A stretch of DNA of 13,606 nucleotides from Dehalococcoidia bacterium (GTDB taxonomy: Bacteria; Chloroflexota; Dehalococcoidia; GIF9; UBA5629), in the NCBI GenBank assembly GCA_041653995.1, contig JBAZEK010000014.1, positions 1-13,606 on the forward strand, written 5' to 3'. Below the pieces are notes generated by a model that was not told where the DNA came from, ran no database searches, and was given only the letters and a program-made list of their open reading frames with translations. Within the stretch, counting starts at the first letter, position 1. Every line of letters starts with the position of its first letter. The position numbers and the translations under genes were made by a program. Shown piece by piece: positions 1 through 6,474 of this stretch.

Positions 1-1
1 A

Positions 2-736
2 AAACGTGCTGCCGAGGCGGAAGAGAGGGCTCGCCAGGCCGAGGATCGGGCACACAAGGCAGAGATGGACGGTCTCCGTGATATGTTTACCAGTCAGTTA
101 AATCAGCTGAACGAACAGGTAAAATCAGGCATGACCCAGAAGTCATTTCTCGATCAATACGAGGAGATCAAGAAGACCGCCGAGGCACTGGGTACCAAGC
201 TCGGCGGGTTTGGAGACTCGTCATCTCCTACCCTGCAACTGGAAACACTGCGCATACAGCAGGAGATGGCCCGCGAGGAGCGGAAGTTTGACCGTGAGAT
301 GAAAGAGTCTGATCGCGCCTGGGAAATGAAACTCAGGGAGTCTGATCGCGCCAGCATGGTAGCGATGGAAGAGCTCAAGATCAAGCGGGAGCAACTCTCG
401 TTGCTGGCCAACATGCCGAAAGTAATTGGTCATAGTGTTGGCCAAGCACTTGCCGAGAAGATGGAGGGTGGTGGCGGGAGTACACCTGACGGCGTGATAA
501 GTAAAAAGGCTGCTGCCCCGGCGGCTCCCAGCGAATTTCACCTTGAGGCTGGCGAAGGTGAAACGGGTGAATTTGAATGCCCTCAATGCAAAACCATGAT
601 CGCGATAGGACCGACAACGACTATGGCCACCTGTGTGGGATGCAAGTCACGATATCCCATAATACGCACCAGCAACACGAAGGTTACGGTTGAACAATCT
701 ACCCCGGCCGGCGGTGGTTACGAGGAGGATGAATAG
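2..736 (+). CDS. Coiled-coil protein with C-terminal zinc ribbon, 5' partial
   Basis: The reading frame is open to the left edge of the window. The 21 codons before the first ATG (base 65) encode an Ala/Glu/Arg-rich helix that runs on into the downstream coiled coil, so the real start probably lies outside. The visible protein is charged and helical for about its first 130 residues after base 65, with two copies of the motif ESDRA. A Gly/Pro/Ala linker follows, then a zinc ribbon near residues 170-200 with two Cys-x2-Cys pairs (CPQC and CVGC), and a Glu-rich tail. There is no membrane segment. The stop codon TAG is followed at once, in the same frame, by the ATG of the next gene. No specific family is recognised; a scaffold- or nucleic-acid-associated virion protein is possible but unproven. 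Confidence 0.8.
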   Translation, partial: KRAAEAEERARQAEDRAHKAEMDGLRDMFTSQLNQLNEQVKSGMTQKSFLDQYEEIKKTAEALGTKLGGFGDSSSPTLQLETLRIQQEMAREERKFDREMKESDRAWEMKLRESDRASMVAMEELKIKREQLSLLANMPKVIGHSVGQALAEKMEGGGGSTPDGVISKKAAAPAAPSEFHLEAGEGETGEFECPQCKTMIAIGPTTTMATCVGCKSRYPIIRTSNTKVTVEQSTPAGGGYEEDE

Positions 737-1135
737 ATGCCTGGGATTGAGTCCTTGATGAAACTCGCCGGTCCCGTCGGTAATGCCGTCCTGAAAAGCG
801 CAGGTCCGTATATCCTTCGAGGGGCACTTATTGAGCTATTAAAAAGTCAGGATATGACAACTAAAACTATCACGGGTTGGGTACGGGAAGGGACTTCGCT
901 CTGGGGGCTTCTGACTTTATCGCAGCAGTCTGTTTGTAGGGACTACGTCAGTAAACTGGGTAACGTCAATTGGTTCACTGCCGAGTGGGTGATAGAATCG
1001 CTGGCGGAAGATTTTCCTGCCGTAGCGTCGCTGATAATCAACTGGGACGAGGCTTCGGAATGGCTGAATAAGCAGGTGGATATCTGGCTTTCCGAGATAA
1101 CCGGCAAGCAGGGTATTGACAAAAGTAGTCCCTAG
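737..1135 (+). CDS. Hypothetical protein, 132 aa
   Basis: The ATG directly abuts the TAG of the previous gene, and a GGAGG-type SD lies inside the end of that gene, so the two are probably translationally coupled. The N-terminal third is Gly/Ala-rich and weakly amphipathic (GPVGNAVLKSAGPY). The rest is Trp-rich and mostly helical, without a cysteine motif or a clear membrane segment. I do not recognise a family. A strong intrinsic terminator 25 bases downstream suggests this gene ends a transcription unit. Confidence 0.8.
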   Translation: MPGIESLMKLAGPVGNAVLKSAGPYILRGALIELLKSQDMTTKTITGWVREGTSLWGLLTLSQQSVCRDYVSKLGNVNWFTAEWVIESLAEDFPAVASLIINWDEASEWLNKQVDIWLSEITGKQGIDKSSP

Positions 1136-1160
1136 AATTATCATAACTGTGAAAAGATGC

Positions 1161-1192
1161 GGGGCCGCCTCTGTGCGGCCCCTTTTGTTTTG
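1161..1192 (+). terminator. Rho-independent terminator
   Basis: A perfect 8-bp GC stem (GGGGCCGC, 1161-1168, with GCGGCCCC, 1175-1182) encloses the loop CTCTGT and is followed by the T-rich tract TTTTGTTTT. This is the textbook arrangement. An ATG at 1157 just upstream of the stem would give a longer start for the next gene, but it would translate the terminator itself and is not used here. No clear promoter fits between this terminator and the next gene, so some readthrough is likely. Confidence 0.88.
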
Positions 1193-1210
1193 GGGAGAGG
1201 AAATATAACT

Positions 1211-1552
1211 ATGAACCTCAAGGATTGGGAAGCTCTGTCAGACGAGGATAAAGAAAAAATATTAAGGAGTCAACGTATTGCGTTGCCTCCTTTGCCTATT
1301 TCACCACAGACCCGTTGTTGCTCTATCCGCGATATCTTTTTGAAATGGGTAAAGGATGAACAGGATGGTGCTGAATTTTACTCGCTGATGGCCAAGCAGG
1401 TCAGGGATATCGGCTATCCGGATCTTGCGGATGCGGTTCATGTCATGGCCGGCGAGGAACTTCGTCACAAGCTCGAAATCTACGGTATTGCGAAAACATT
1501 GTCAGACGGCTGCGGCTGTAAGCCGGCAGGCGATGACGGAGGAGAAAAGTAA
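1211..1552 (+). CDS. Ferritin-like (rubrerythrin/erythrin type) two-helix protein
   Basis: A 113-aa protein starting at 1211 behind a GGAGAGG SD. Residues 1-35 are hydrophilic, then Pro-rich. Residues 38-66 and 69-97 form two predicted helices carrying the ferritin-like diiron pattern: E50 with nearby E55 in the first (DEQDGAEFY), and E83-x2-H86 in the second (EELRHK). Erythrin/rubrerythrin proteins normally have four helices and two such half-sites, so this is a half-length form that would need to dimerise, as in encapsulated-ferritin-type proteins. Two cysteine pairs, CC at 36-37 and CGC near the end, are unusual. The likely role is iron or peroxide handling; it is unproven in a viral setting. 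The stop overlaps the next ATG (TAATG). Confidence 0.68.
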   Translation: MNLKDWEALSDEDKEKILRSQRIALPPLPISPQTRCCSIRDIFLKWVKDEQDGAEFYSLMAKQVRDIGYPDLADAVHVMAGEELRHKLEIYGIAKTLSDGCGCKPAGDDGGEK

Positions 1553-1800
1553 TGGCTAATATAGGTGAATGTGTTACCTGCGGATATCCTCTCCAGGCTA
1601 ATTATGCCGGCCAGAAGATAAACTGCCCGAACTGCAATACTATAAATCAAGCCATCAGCGGCGTCACCATCCCTACTTGGATGCTGGCCAGCGGAATCGG
1701 TCTCGTGGCCGGTATCGTCCTAGGACCTGCCATATTGGCCAGTACCGAGACCGGTGCCGAATGGTTGAGAAAACAGGCGCGTTCCAAGTTGGGGGGTTAA
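1552..1800 (+). CDS. Zinc-ribbon membrane protein, 82 aa
   Basis: Starts inside the TAATG overlap with the ferritin-like gene, behind a GGAGGAG SD. An N-terminal zinc ribbon has C7-x2-C10 and C25-x2-C28. It is followed by one Gly-rich transmembrane segment at roughly residues 42-65 and a short basic C-terminus (RKQARSK). The expected topology is a single-pass protein with the zinc ribbon on one side. The specific function is not recognisable. A second gene in the window (13349-13573) also pairs one membrane segment with a small zinc-binding motif, in the reverse order. Confidence 0.78.
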   Translation: MANIGECVTCGYPLQANYAGQKINCPNCNTINQAISGVTIPTWMLASGIGLVAGIVLGPAILASTETGAEWLRKQARSKLGG

Positions 1801-1801
1801 A

Positions 1802-2476
1802 ATGCCCATACAAGATGCCAACCGGATAACGTTCGAGAGAGAGGCGATTCCCATAAACGACCAGCCAGTGTCGGCTACGTTCTTCGGTGAGGGACGGTGG
1901 CTGACTGACTTCATCACCCCGGATGCCCTCGAGGTCCAGGCACTCCACGAAAAATTGACCAAGGGAATTACCGAGGTCATAGAGCGAATTACTAGCTGCT
2001 GGAAATGGGTGGCTGACCAGGTGAATTACGTGAAATTCGTCCGGGGAAAGGTCTGGATAGCCGGCAAAGTTTCCGTGCAGGATGACCTCTGGACATTACC
2101 GGAGACGACGATCAAGACCAGAGTAGGGAATTGTGCGGTCAAATCGTTCTTGCTCACCTCTCTGCTGAGAAACGAGCTATCCGAGGATGAAGTAGCCTGT
2201 GTTCTGGGTAATTTATACACCGGCCGGCCTGGCGGCCATGCTTGGGTAAATGTGAGGTTTGGCGGTGAAGAATACACCATGGAGAGCACAACCTCGCTGG
2301 TGCCACCACTGGTTCCCAGTTGTGCGACTGATCGATACGAGGCCGTCCACTTCTTTAACGACAAGAAAGTCAAAGCTGTTGAGGGTAAAACTCAACTGAT
2401 TCCCTTTGCCGATGTATATTCCACATGGCTATCTGACTATCTGCACTGGGCATCGATAGAAGGAGAACGTCGATGA
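1802..2476 (+). CDS. Transglutaminase-like cysteine protein
   Basis: A 224-aa protein with the three-part layout of the transglutaminase-like (papain-fold) superfamily: a Cys at the start of a helix (GNCAVKSFLL, C111), a His on the next strand (GGHAWVNV, H146), and an acidic residue on the strand after it (YTMEST, E161). The usual third residue is Asp, so E161 is a conservative variant. The roughly 100 residues before the core have no recognised domain. Members act as peptidases, transglutaminases or amidases; the substrate cannot be read from sequence. In a viral cluster, processing of virion proteins or the host envelope are both possible. It sits one base after the zinc-ribbon membrane gene and its stop overlaps the next ATG (ATGA). 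Confidence 0.72.
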   Translation: MPIQDANRITFEREAIPINDQPVSATFFGEGRWLTDFITPDALEVQALHEKLTKGITEVIERITSCWKWVADQVNYVKFVRGKVWIAGKVSVQDDLWTLPETTIKTRVGNCAVKSFLLTSLLRNELSEDEVACVLGNLYTGRPGGHAWVNVRFGGEEYTMESTTSLVPPLVPSCATDRYEAVHFFNDKKVKAVEGKTQLIPFADVYSTWLSDYLHWASIEGERR

Positions 2477-2673
2477 TAGAGATACTTGGACCTATTGGCG
2501 GCGCAGCCGGCGCGATGGTCGACAAGGAAAACCGTTGGCGCGGGGCAATTATCGGTCTCGTAGTTGGCAAGACCTTATCGGTGATTATTTCTGGGAATGC
2601 TCAGAGCATCGCCGAGCCGCCCGGGTATACCGATGACAAGTCGATACCGTGGGCTCCAGCGAATTATGCTTGA
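2473..2673 (+). CDS. Small Gly/Ala-rich membrane-associated protein, 66 aa
   Basis: Start and previous stop share the ATGA overlap, and an AAGGAGA SD lies inside the upstream gene. The first 40 residues are Gly/Ala/Ile-rich with two short hydrophobic stretches separated by the charged KENRWR. The C-terminus is polar and Pro-rich. It resembles small membrane-inserted virion proteins in composition only; no family is recognised. Confidence 0.62.
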   Translation: MIEILGPIGGAAGAMVDKENRWRGAIIGLVVGKTLSVIISGNAQSIAEPPGYTDDKSIPWAPANYA

Positions 2674-2694
2674 TAGACGGAATGGTGATATCCG

Positions 2695-3201
2695 ATGTCG
2701 TGGGTAAAAATTATCGACGAGAAATTTCATCAGGACTATCGGGGCTCCGCCCAACTGCAGGAGTGGACGTTTACCGTTCCCCTGGGCGAGCAGGTCGGTG
2801 CCCAGTATCTCGCCGACAAGATGATCGCCGGTCATGAGGAGGAGCTCCAGAAACAGGGATGTTTTCTTTTGGAACTCCGGGTCTGGCAGGATACTACTCC
2901 GACTTGGGAGACGAAATATTTCGTCCGGTCGGTCGCAACCACTGACACCAATTATGGTGGGGTGAGTGCCATCCCTCTGATCTGGGGGGTCGTGATAGTT
3001 GGAGTTTTAGCTCTGCTGTTCATAGTGGGACTGTCTTACGTCCTCGGCAAGACGGAAGATATCGTCGAATATTTAGGTGACAATGCACCCTATACACTAG
3101 CTGCTATCCCGATTGTGGCCATTGCGGCAGCCGGGGCTGTTTTTGTTGCCGGGTATTATCTGGTGAATAAAAACCGGGCAGGGAGGAAATATGGGGACTA
3201 A
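2695..3201 (+). CDS. Two-pass membrane protein, 168 aa
   Basis: Residues 1-90 are a soluble, mixed alpha/beta region. Two strong membrane segments follow, at about residues 94-122 and 132-158, and the short basic tail KNRAGRK ends the protein. The SD is weak, so translation may depend on coupling to the gene upstream. The stop lies 11 bases inside the next gene. An overlapping frame from 2649 lacks these features and is a shadow. The family is unknown. Confidence 0.75.
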   Translation: MSWVKIIDEKFHQDYRGSAQLQEWTFTVPLGEQVGAQYLADKMIAGHEEELQKQGCFLLELRVWQDTTPTWETKYFVRSVATTDTNYGGVSAIPLIWGVVIVGVLALLFIVGLSYVLGKTEDIVEYLGDNAPYTLAAIPIVAIAAAGAVFVAGYYLVNKNRAGRKYGD

Positions 3202-4516
3202 GACCAGTATCGTTGAAATCGTAGCACCCAGCAGTGCTGTAGTTGGCGCTTCCGTTCCGGTGATTGTCAGGATCAAGAATATATCGGGTGAAGGCATCAA
3301 TATCATGGTGGGCGGGGTTATGAATAACGGGGCGAATGTAACGTTCCCCGCTGACCAGGTTTATACTCCTGCGGGATGGGTCGCTGAGTTTATCGGCGGT
3401 TTCGTCATGCCGTCTGTCGGTGTGACCATTACTATCCACTCTTATTATAAAAGTGCCAGTGACTATGCCTGGTATTATGACGAAAGTAAGACCAAAAGTA
3501 TAACACTTAATCAGACCATCAGAACCCTCGAGGTGGATATACCCAATAATGACTGGGGGTACGTTACTACTGCACCGGCTTCCATCGAGGGCAGGAGCAT
3601 CTGGCACAATGGAGACACTGGAACATTCGTCGACGGCACCAACGTACAGGTACGCGCTTGGCCTTACACCGGCTATTATTTCGAGAAATGGTCCGATGAA
3701 ATTAACGGAGGAGTATCCACCAACAATCCGGAGTATGTCCAGCCGATGACGGAGCACCGGGCTGTAAAATGCCATTTTAATGAAGAAGCACCAATCATTC
3801 CTGACCAAACCCTCGAGGTGGATATACCCCATAATGACTGGGGGTACGTTACTACTGCACCGGCTTCCATCGAGGGCAGGAGCATCTGGCACAATGGCGA
3901 CACCGGGACGTTCCCGTATGGTACCAGTGTCGTAGTAACCGCGGTGCCGTATACACCTTATACCTTCGAGAAATGGTCCGATGAAATTAACGGAGGGATA
4001 TCCACCAACAATCCGGAGTATGTCCAGCCGATGATAGAACATCGTGCTATTAAATGTCACTTCATGGAAACGGTTCAAGTAATGCCGCTGGAAATCGATG
4101 TCGAAGGTCAGGGATTTGTCGAGACCCTCCCCATTTGTATAGAAGGTCGGGGAGCTTGGTATGACGGCTATACAGGGACATTCCCTTATGGCACCAATGT
4201 TCAGGTGACCGCGGTGCCGGCAGCGGGCTGGGAGTTTGAAAAGTGGTCTGATGAGATTGTCGGGGGGGTGTCATATTCTAACCCAGGGTGGGTGAAGCCA
4301 ATGACGGAGCACAGGGCTGTGAAATGTCATTTCAGGGAAATTGGAGCAGAGGAACCGCCTGATGATGATCTACCGGCAGAGGAACCACCTGAGGATGAGC
4401 CGTCGGCAGATGAACCAACCGAGTCAGGGGTAGGTATCTTGCCGGTGGTGCTTATAGGGTTAGGTGTTGTTGTTGCGGTTTCCGCTATTTCCAGTAAAGG
4501 AAAACCCAGGAAATGA
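3191..4516 (+). CDS. Surface-type protein with three InlB-B-like repeats and C-terminal anchor
   Basis: A 441-aa protein behind a GGGAGGA SD. Residues 1-110 look like a beta-sandwich (repeated V/I-rich strands). Three repeats of about 95 residues follow, at roughly 112-197, 207-292 and 300-385. Each has the pattern G-T-x-V..W/V-P...FEKWSDEI-x-GG..NP, then MTEHRA-like and C-HF endings, typical of the divergent InlB B-repeat family found on secreted and surface proteins. Next comes an acidic Pro/Glu/Asp stalk (about 388-415), one membrane helix (about 418-437) and a basic tail (KGKPRK), so a C-terminal anchor is expected. There is no N-terminal signal peptide, which fits insertion into a virion or cytoplasmic membrane. 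Repeats 1 and 2 are nearly identical at DNA level in their outer parts. It is probably an adhesion or spike protein. Confidence 0.78.
   Translation: MGTKTSIVEIVAPSSAVVGASVPVIVRIKNISGEGINIMVGGVMNNGANVTFPADQVYTPAGWVAEFIGGFVMPSVGVTITIHSYYKSASDYAWYYDESKTKSITLNQTIRTLEVDIPNNDWGYVTTAPASIEGRSIWHNGDTGTFVDGTNVQVRAWPYTGYYFEKWSDEINGGVSTNNPEYVQPMTEHRAVKCHFNEEAPIIPDQTLEVDIPHNDWGYVTTAPASIEGRSIWHNGDTGTFPYGTSVVVTAVPYTPYTFEKWSDEINGGISTNNPEYVQPMIEHRAIKCHFMETVQVMPLEIDVEGQGFVETLPICIEGRGAWYDGYTGTFPYGTNVQVTAVPAAGWEFEKWSDEIVGGVSYSNPGWVKPMTEHRAVKCHFREIGAEEPPDDDLPAEEPPEDEPSADEPTESGVGILPVVLIGLGVVVAVSAISSKGKPRK
3524..4034 (+). repeat. 285-bp tandem intragenic repeat with conserved edges and divergent core
   Basis: Bases 3524-3612 match 3809-3897 with one mismatch in 89, and 3680-3749 match 3965-4034 with two mismatches in 70. 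The 67 bases between these blocks differ at about 30 positions. The offset is exactly 285 bases (95 codons), so frame is kept. Confidence 0.9.
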
Positions 4517-4527
4517 GCAAAAATCTA

Positions 4528-4557
4528 TTGACATATCGAAGTGGTTATGTTTACACT
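4528..4557 (+). promoter_or_regulatory. Sigma70-type promoter
   Basis: A perfect -35 box TTGACA (4528-4533), an 18-base spacer and a -10 box TACACT (4552-4557, 4 of 6 matches) lie just after the stop of the surface-protein gene. Transcription would begin near 4564 and drive the probable virion operon after a structured leader of about 165 bases. It is the clearest promoter in the window. Confidence 0.68.
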
Positions 4558-4568
4558 ATGACAGATAA

Positions 4569-4615
4569 TGCTCTCGTGGCGAATGCGATCGAAAGCCTTC
4601 GGTCGGTCGAGAGCA
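4569..4615 (+). promoter_or_regulatory. Nested hairpin at start of leader
   Basis: An outer 8-bp perfect stem (TGCTCTCG, 4569-4576, with CGAGAGCA, 4608-4615) encloses a second hairpin (4586-4593 with 4598-4605, eight pairs including one G-U, loop AGCC). It would form at the very 5' end of the transcript from the promoter at 4528. It could be an RNA-stabilising or regulatory element, or an operator. Confidence 0.6.
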
Positions 4616-4636
4616 CACATATAAGTGATCTTAAAG

Positions 4637-4701
4637 GAGCGGGGCCGTGACCTTAATGTAGTTATGGGCGGCCCCGCTCTCCTGCATTAAGGTCCGGCCC
4701 C
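4637..4701 (+). promoter_or_regulatory. Two competing hairpins in leader (switch-like)
   Basis: Fold A is an 11-bp perfect stem: GAGCGGGGCCG (4637-4647) with CGGCCCCGCTC (4669-4679). Fold B has GGGGCCG and GACCTTAATG (4641-4658, one bulged T at 4648) pairing with CATTAAGGTC and CGGCCCC (4685-4701), about 17 pairs. Fold B can be extended inward by a wobble and two more pairs (4659-4661 with 4682-4684). The folds share 4641-4647 and so exclude each other, unless a pseudoknot forms using only GACCTTAATG for the second stem. No T-tract follows, so it is not a standard terminator. The SD of the next gene begins 14 bases downstream. Confidence 0.62.
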
Positions 4702-4729
4702 CTCAATAAAAATTAGGAGGAGTAGACTC

Positions 4730-5056
4730 ATGAAAGTTGTTAATGACCTCGGAGCTCCTGCAGCCGTTGTTGCGGTTGACCTCATCACGGAAAAGTTTGC
4801 CCCGGACTGGAATGAATGGGCCACCTATCTCATGGCAATCGGCGGATACGCCGGAGCCCTCTTGAACTTCGGTGGTGATTTCGTGAAGAATATGGGTATT
4901 GCCGCGTTCCCGGCGGCAGCTCATAACGTCTATAACCGGTTCGCGGCCGGAACTTCCCGTAAGGCAAGCTCCCGCCTGGCCTTCCGCCCTGCAGCGCAGT
5001 ATACGGGGATCCGCCAGACGGTCGTTCCCGAATACAGCGATGTCAAGATGTCCTGA
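4730..5056 (+). CDS. Small Ala-rich membrane-associated protein, 108 aa
   Basis: Has a strong SD (AGGAGG) and is the first gene after the structured leader. Residues 1-60 hold two moderately hydrophobic, Ala/Gly-rich stretches (around 8-20 and 30-50). From about residue 65 the protein becomes basic (RFAAGTSRKASSRLAFR) and ends polar. There are no cysteines and no recognised domain. Its position next to the probable coat gene suggests a small virion or assembly protein; this is inference from context only. Confidence 0.7.
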   Translation: MKVVNDLGAPAAVVAVDLITEKFAPDWNEWATYLMAIGGYAGALLNFGGDFVKNMGIAAFPAAAHNVYNRFAAGTSRKASSRLAFRPAAQYTGIRQTVVPEYSDVKMS

Positions 5057-5102
5057 AATCGAAAAATAAAATGGGGATAACTACCCCACGGAGGTATATC
5101 CT

Positions 5103-5696
5103 ATGAGCTATATCATCTTAGCTGAAAAGGCCGCCCTGGCGAACCAGGAACGGCTCCGCGCCGGTGCCGAGCGCATGGCCCGCGTTCGTCTGGCGAAGAA
5201 ACTCGCCGTCCCCGAGGCCCAGGCCCTCGATCCGGTCAATCCCGCTATTATCGTCCGCGATGCCGATTATGTCGTCGACTTCGTGCCGGCCGCCACTGCG
5301 GTCGGTCTGACCGGCTGGCTCTCCATGCCGATGGTCGCCATCGCCGGCATGTACTCGGTCTTCGCGAACAACGTCCCCGCCGCCCTGACCCCGCAGGTAC
5401 CGAACAACCAGGCCGTCGTGTTCTACGGCATCGATGTACTGCTGGCCGACATGGCCGGGGAAACCGTTACCTTTATCCAGTTCGGCGTCGGCGCCGCTAA
5501 TAACCGCCGCGCCCAGTTCGACCTTGAAGGTCTGTACGGTGGCCAAGCTGCCACCGGATACTTCTCCCAGCCGGTCTACTATGACCCGCAGGAAATCATG
5601 AACGTCCAGATCCGGGCGAGAGTTGCCACCGGTGTCGGTGCCCGCGTCCGTCTGGCCACCTTCATCGCCGAACCCATACAGCAGACCGTTATTTAA
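5103..5696 (+). CDS. Probable abundant virion (coat) protein, 197 aa
   Basis: Starts behind GGAGGT. Residues 1-45 form a charged helix (Ala/Arg/Lys/Glu-rich). The rest is beta-rich with many Val, Ala and Tyr, and there are no cysteines. Codons end in C far more than in neighbouring genes (GCC, GTC, ATC, ACC dominate), a usual sign of very high expression. A hairpin pair follows the gene. These facts, and its place behind the best promoter, make it the leading candidate for a major coat protein. I recognise no specific capsid fold from sequence, and 197 residues is short for an HK97-type capsid protein. A single jelly-roll type is possible but untested. The long antisense frame across it is a composition artefact. 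Confidence 0.72.
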   Translation: MSYIILAEKAALANQERLRAGAERMARVRLAKKLAVPEAQALDPVNPAIIVRDADYVVDFVPAATAVGLTGWLSMPMVAIAGMYSVFANNVPAALTPQVPNNQAVVFYGIDVLLADMAGETVTFIQFGVGAANNRRAQFDLEGLYGGQAATGYFSQPVYYDPQEIMNVQIRARVATGVGARVRLATFIAEPIQQTVI

Positions 5697-5719
5697 CGGC
5701 CAAGCGAATATCGTTTCCA

Positions 5720-5760
5720 GGAGGGGCCATCGTGCCCCTCCCCGTAACACTCATTTACGG
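5720..5760 (+). terminator. Tandem hairpins after the probable coat gene
   Basis: Hairpin 1 is GGAGGGGC (5720-5727), loop CATCGT, GCCCCTCC (5734-5741), a perfect 8-bp stem. Hairpin 2 follows immediately: CCGTAA (5742-5747), a 7-base loop, TTACGG (5755-5760). No T-tract is present, so this is more likely an RNA-processing or 3'-stabilising element, or a partial terminator, than a full stop. Confidence 0.55.
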
Positions 5761-5777
5761 TGGGTAGGAGGAAAAAA

Positions 5778-6239
5778 ATGAGTGGACAAGTAAAACAACT
5801 CTGGCTTGATAGGGAAAACGTTGCGTATCGTCCCGCCCAGGTATATACCAGCGTCACCGGTGCCTACAACATCTTCACGATCACCGGCCCCGTCATGATT
5901 TATCTTCTGGGCGGACGGGCGACCGCCGCGGCCGGCGGCGCCACCACCTTGGCGACTACCATTAACGGTGTCGCCGGAGAGGCAGCCGCAGTGGCTATCA
6001 ACGGTGCTGTCGGTACCGTTTTCGCCATACCCCTGAACGTAGCCGGTGTGATTGCCGGTGCGGCCGGGGCACTGCCGCTGACTACTGCCCTGCTGCATCC
6101 GCCACAGGGTATGCTGGCCGGCATTGGCGCTGCCGGTAACGGCGTCATCATTTTCACGTTTGCCGTAAGCACCTGGACGGGTGATATCTTCTGCGTATAT
6201 CGCAAACTGTCACCATCGTCATCCGTCAACGTAGCCTAA
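5778..6239 (+). CDS. Ala/Gly-rich probable virion protein, 153 aa
   Basis: The ATG at 5778 is chosen over a GTG at 5760 because GGAGG (5767-5771) lies at the right distance from it and would otherwise be inside the gene. The sequence is rich in Ala, Gly, Val, Thr and Ile in short alternating strands, with a hydrophobic middle (about residues 45-110) and no cysteine motif. This is typical of beta-sandwich virion proteins or of repetitive fibre segments. It stands between two hairpin-flanked gaps directly after the probable coat gene, so a second abundant virion component is plausible. The family is not recognised. Confidence 0.75.
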   Translation: MSGQVKQLWLDRENVAYRPAQVYTSVTGAYNIFTITGPVMIYLLGGRATAAAGGATTLATTINGVAGEAAAVAINGAVGTVFAIPLNVAGVIAGAAGALPLTTALLHPPQGMLAGIGAAGNGVIIFTFAVSTWTGDIFCVYRKLSPSSSVNVA

Positions 6240-6243
6240 AAAT

Positions 6244-6279
6244 TAGCCCGGGGGGGAGGGTAGCTTCTCCCCCGGGCTA
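6244..6279 (+). terminator. Strong GC hairpin between virion genes
   Basis: An 11-bp stem pairs TAGCCCGGGGG (6244-6254) with CCCCCGGGCTA (6269-6279) around a 14-base loop. It begins four bases after the upstream stop codon. There is no T-tract (ATAAAGAGG follows), so partial termination or mRNA end protection is more likely than full termination. Confidence 0.6.
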
Positions 6280-6294
6280 TAAAGAGGTAAGAAA

Positions 6295-6474
6295 ATGGCA
6301 AGGAAAGCAAATACCAAAACAGCGACAGAAGATTCCCCCGAAGTGGAAGCCGCAGCGACAGAAGATTCCCCCGTTTTCTTCAGATGCGAAGTCTGCGGCA
6401 AGATCGCTGAGGGTGCGCCCCTCAAGAAATGCCCCGTATGCAGTTCGGGTAAAGACAGGTTCAAACCGATTTAA
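6295..6474 (+). CDS. Rubredoxin-like zinc/iron knuckle protein, 59 aa
   Basis: An ATG with an AAAGAGG-type SD opens a 59-codon frame. The N-terminal 28 residues are polar and contain a duplicated segment (ATEDSP twice). The C-terminal half has the rubredoxin-like layout of rubrerythrin tails: aromatic residues, C-E-V-C-G, a turn with G-x-x-L, C-P-V-C, then a final aromatic and Ile (DRFKPI). The cysteine spacing C-x2-C...C-x2-C binds one iron or zinc. The gene at 1211 encodes the matching ferritin-like half of a rubrerythrin. Redox partnership is an attractive inference, but the knuckle may simply bind zinc. Confidence 0.72.
   Translation: MARKANTKTATEDSPEVEAAATEDSPVFFRCEVCGKIAEGAPLKKCPVCSSGKDRFKPI
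6320..6373 (+). repeat. 21-bp direct repeat inside the rubredoxin-like gene
   Basis: Bases 6320-6340 and 6353-6373 are identical, 33 bases (11 codons) apart, giving the protein repeat ATEDSP. This looks like a recent in-frame duplication in a disordered N-terminal arm. Confidence 0.9.

Noticed and set aside
1157..1210. Earlier start for the ferritin-like gene
   Set aside because: It would translate through the terminator stem; the ATG at 1211 has its own SD.
3524..4034. Second DGR template/variable pair in the surface gene repeats
   Set aside because: Core differences include all bases and no adenine bias, and the repeats are not next to a reverse transcriptase.
3104..4078. 324-codon open frame on the minus strand
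   Set aside because: Lies opposite the repeat-containing surface gene and repeats because that gene repeats. It has no SD, and its composition is unlike a folded protein.
4637..4701. Reading the leader hairpins as a terminator of the surface gene
   Set aside because: No T-tract follows either stem, and a promoter lies upstream of them.
5118..5750. 210-codon minus-strand frame opposite the probable coat gene
   Set aside because: Produced by the strong C-ending codon bias of the plus-strand gene; no SD or family features.
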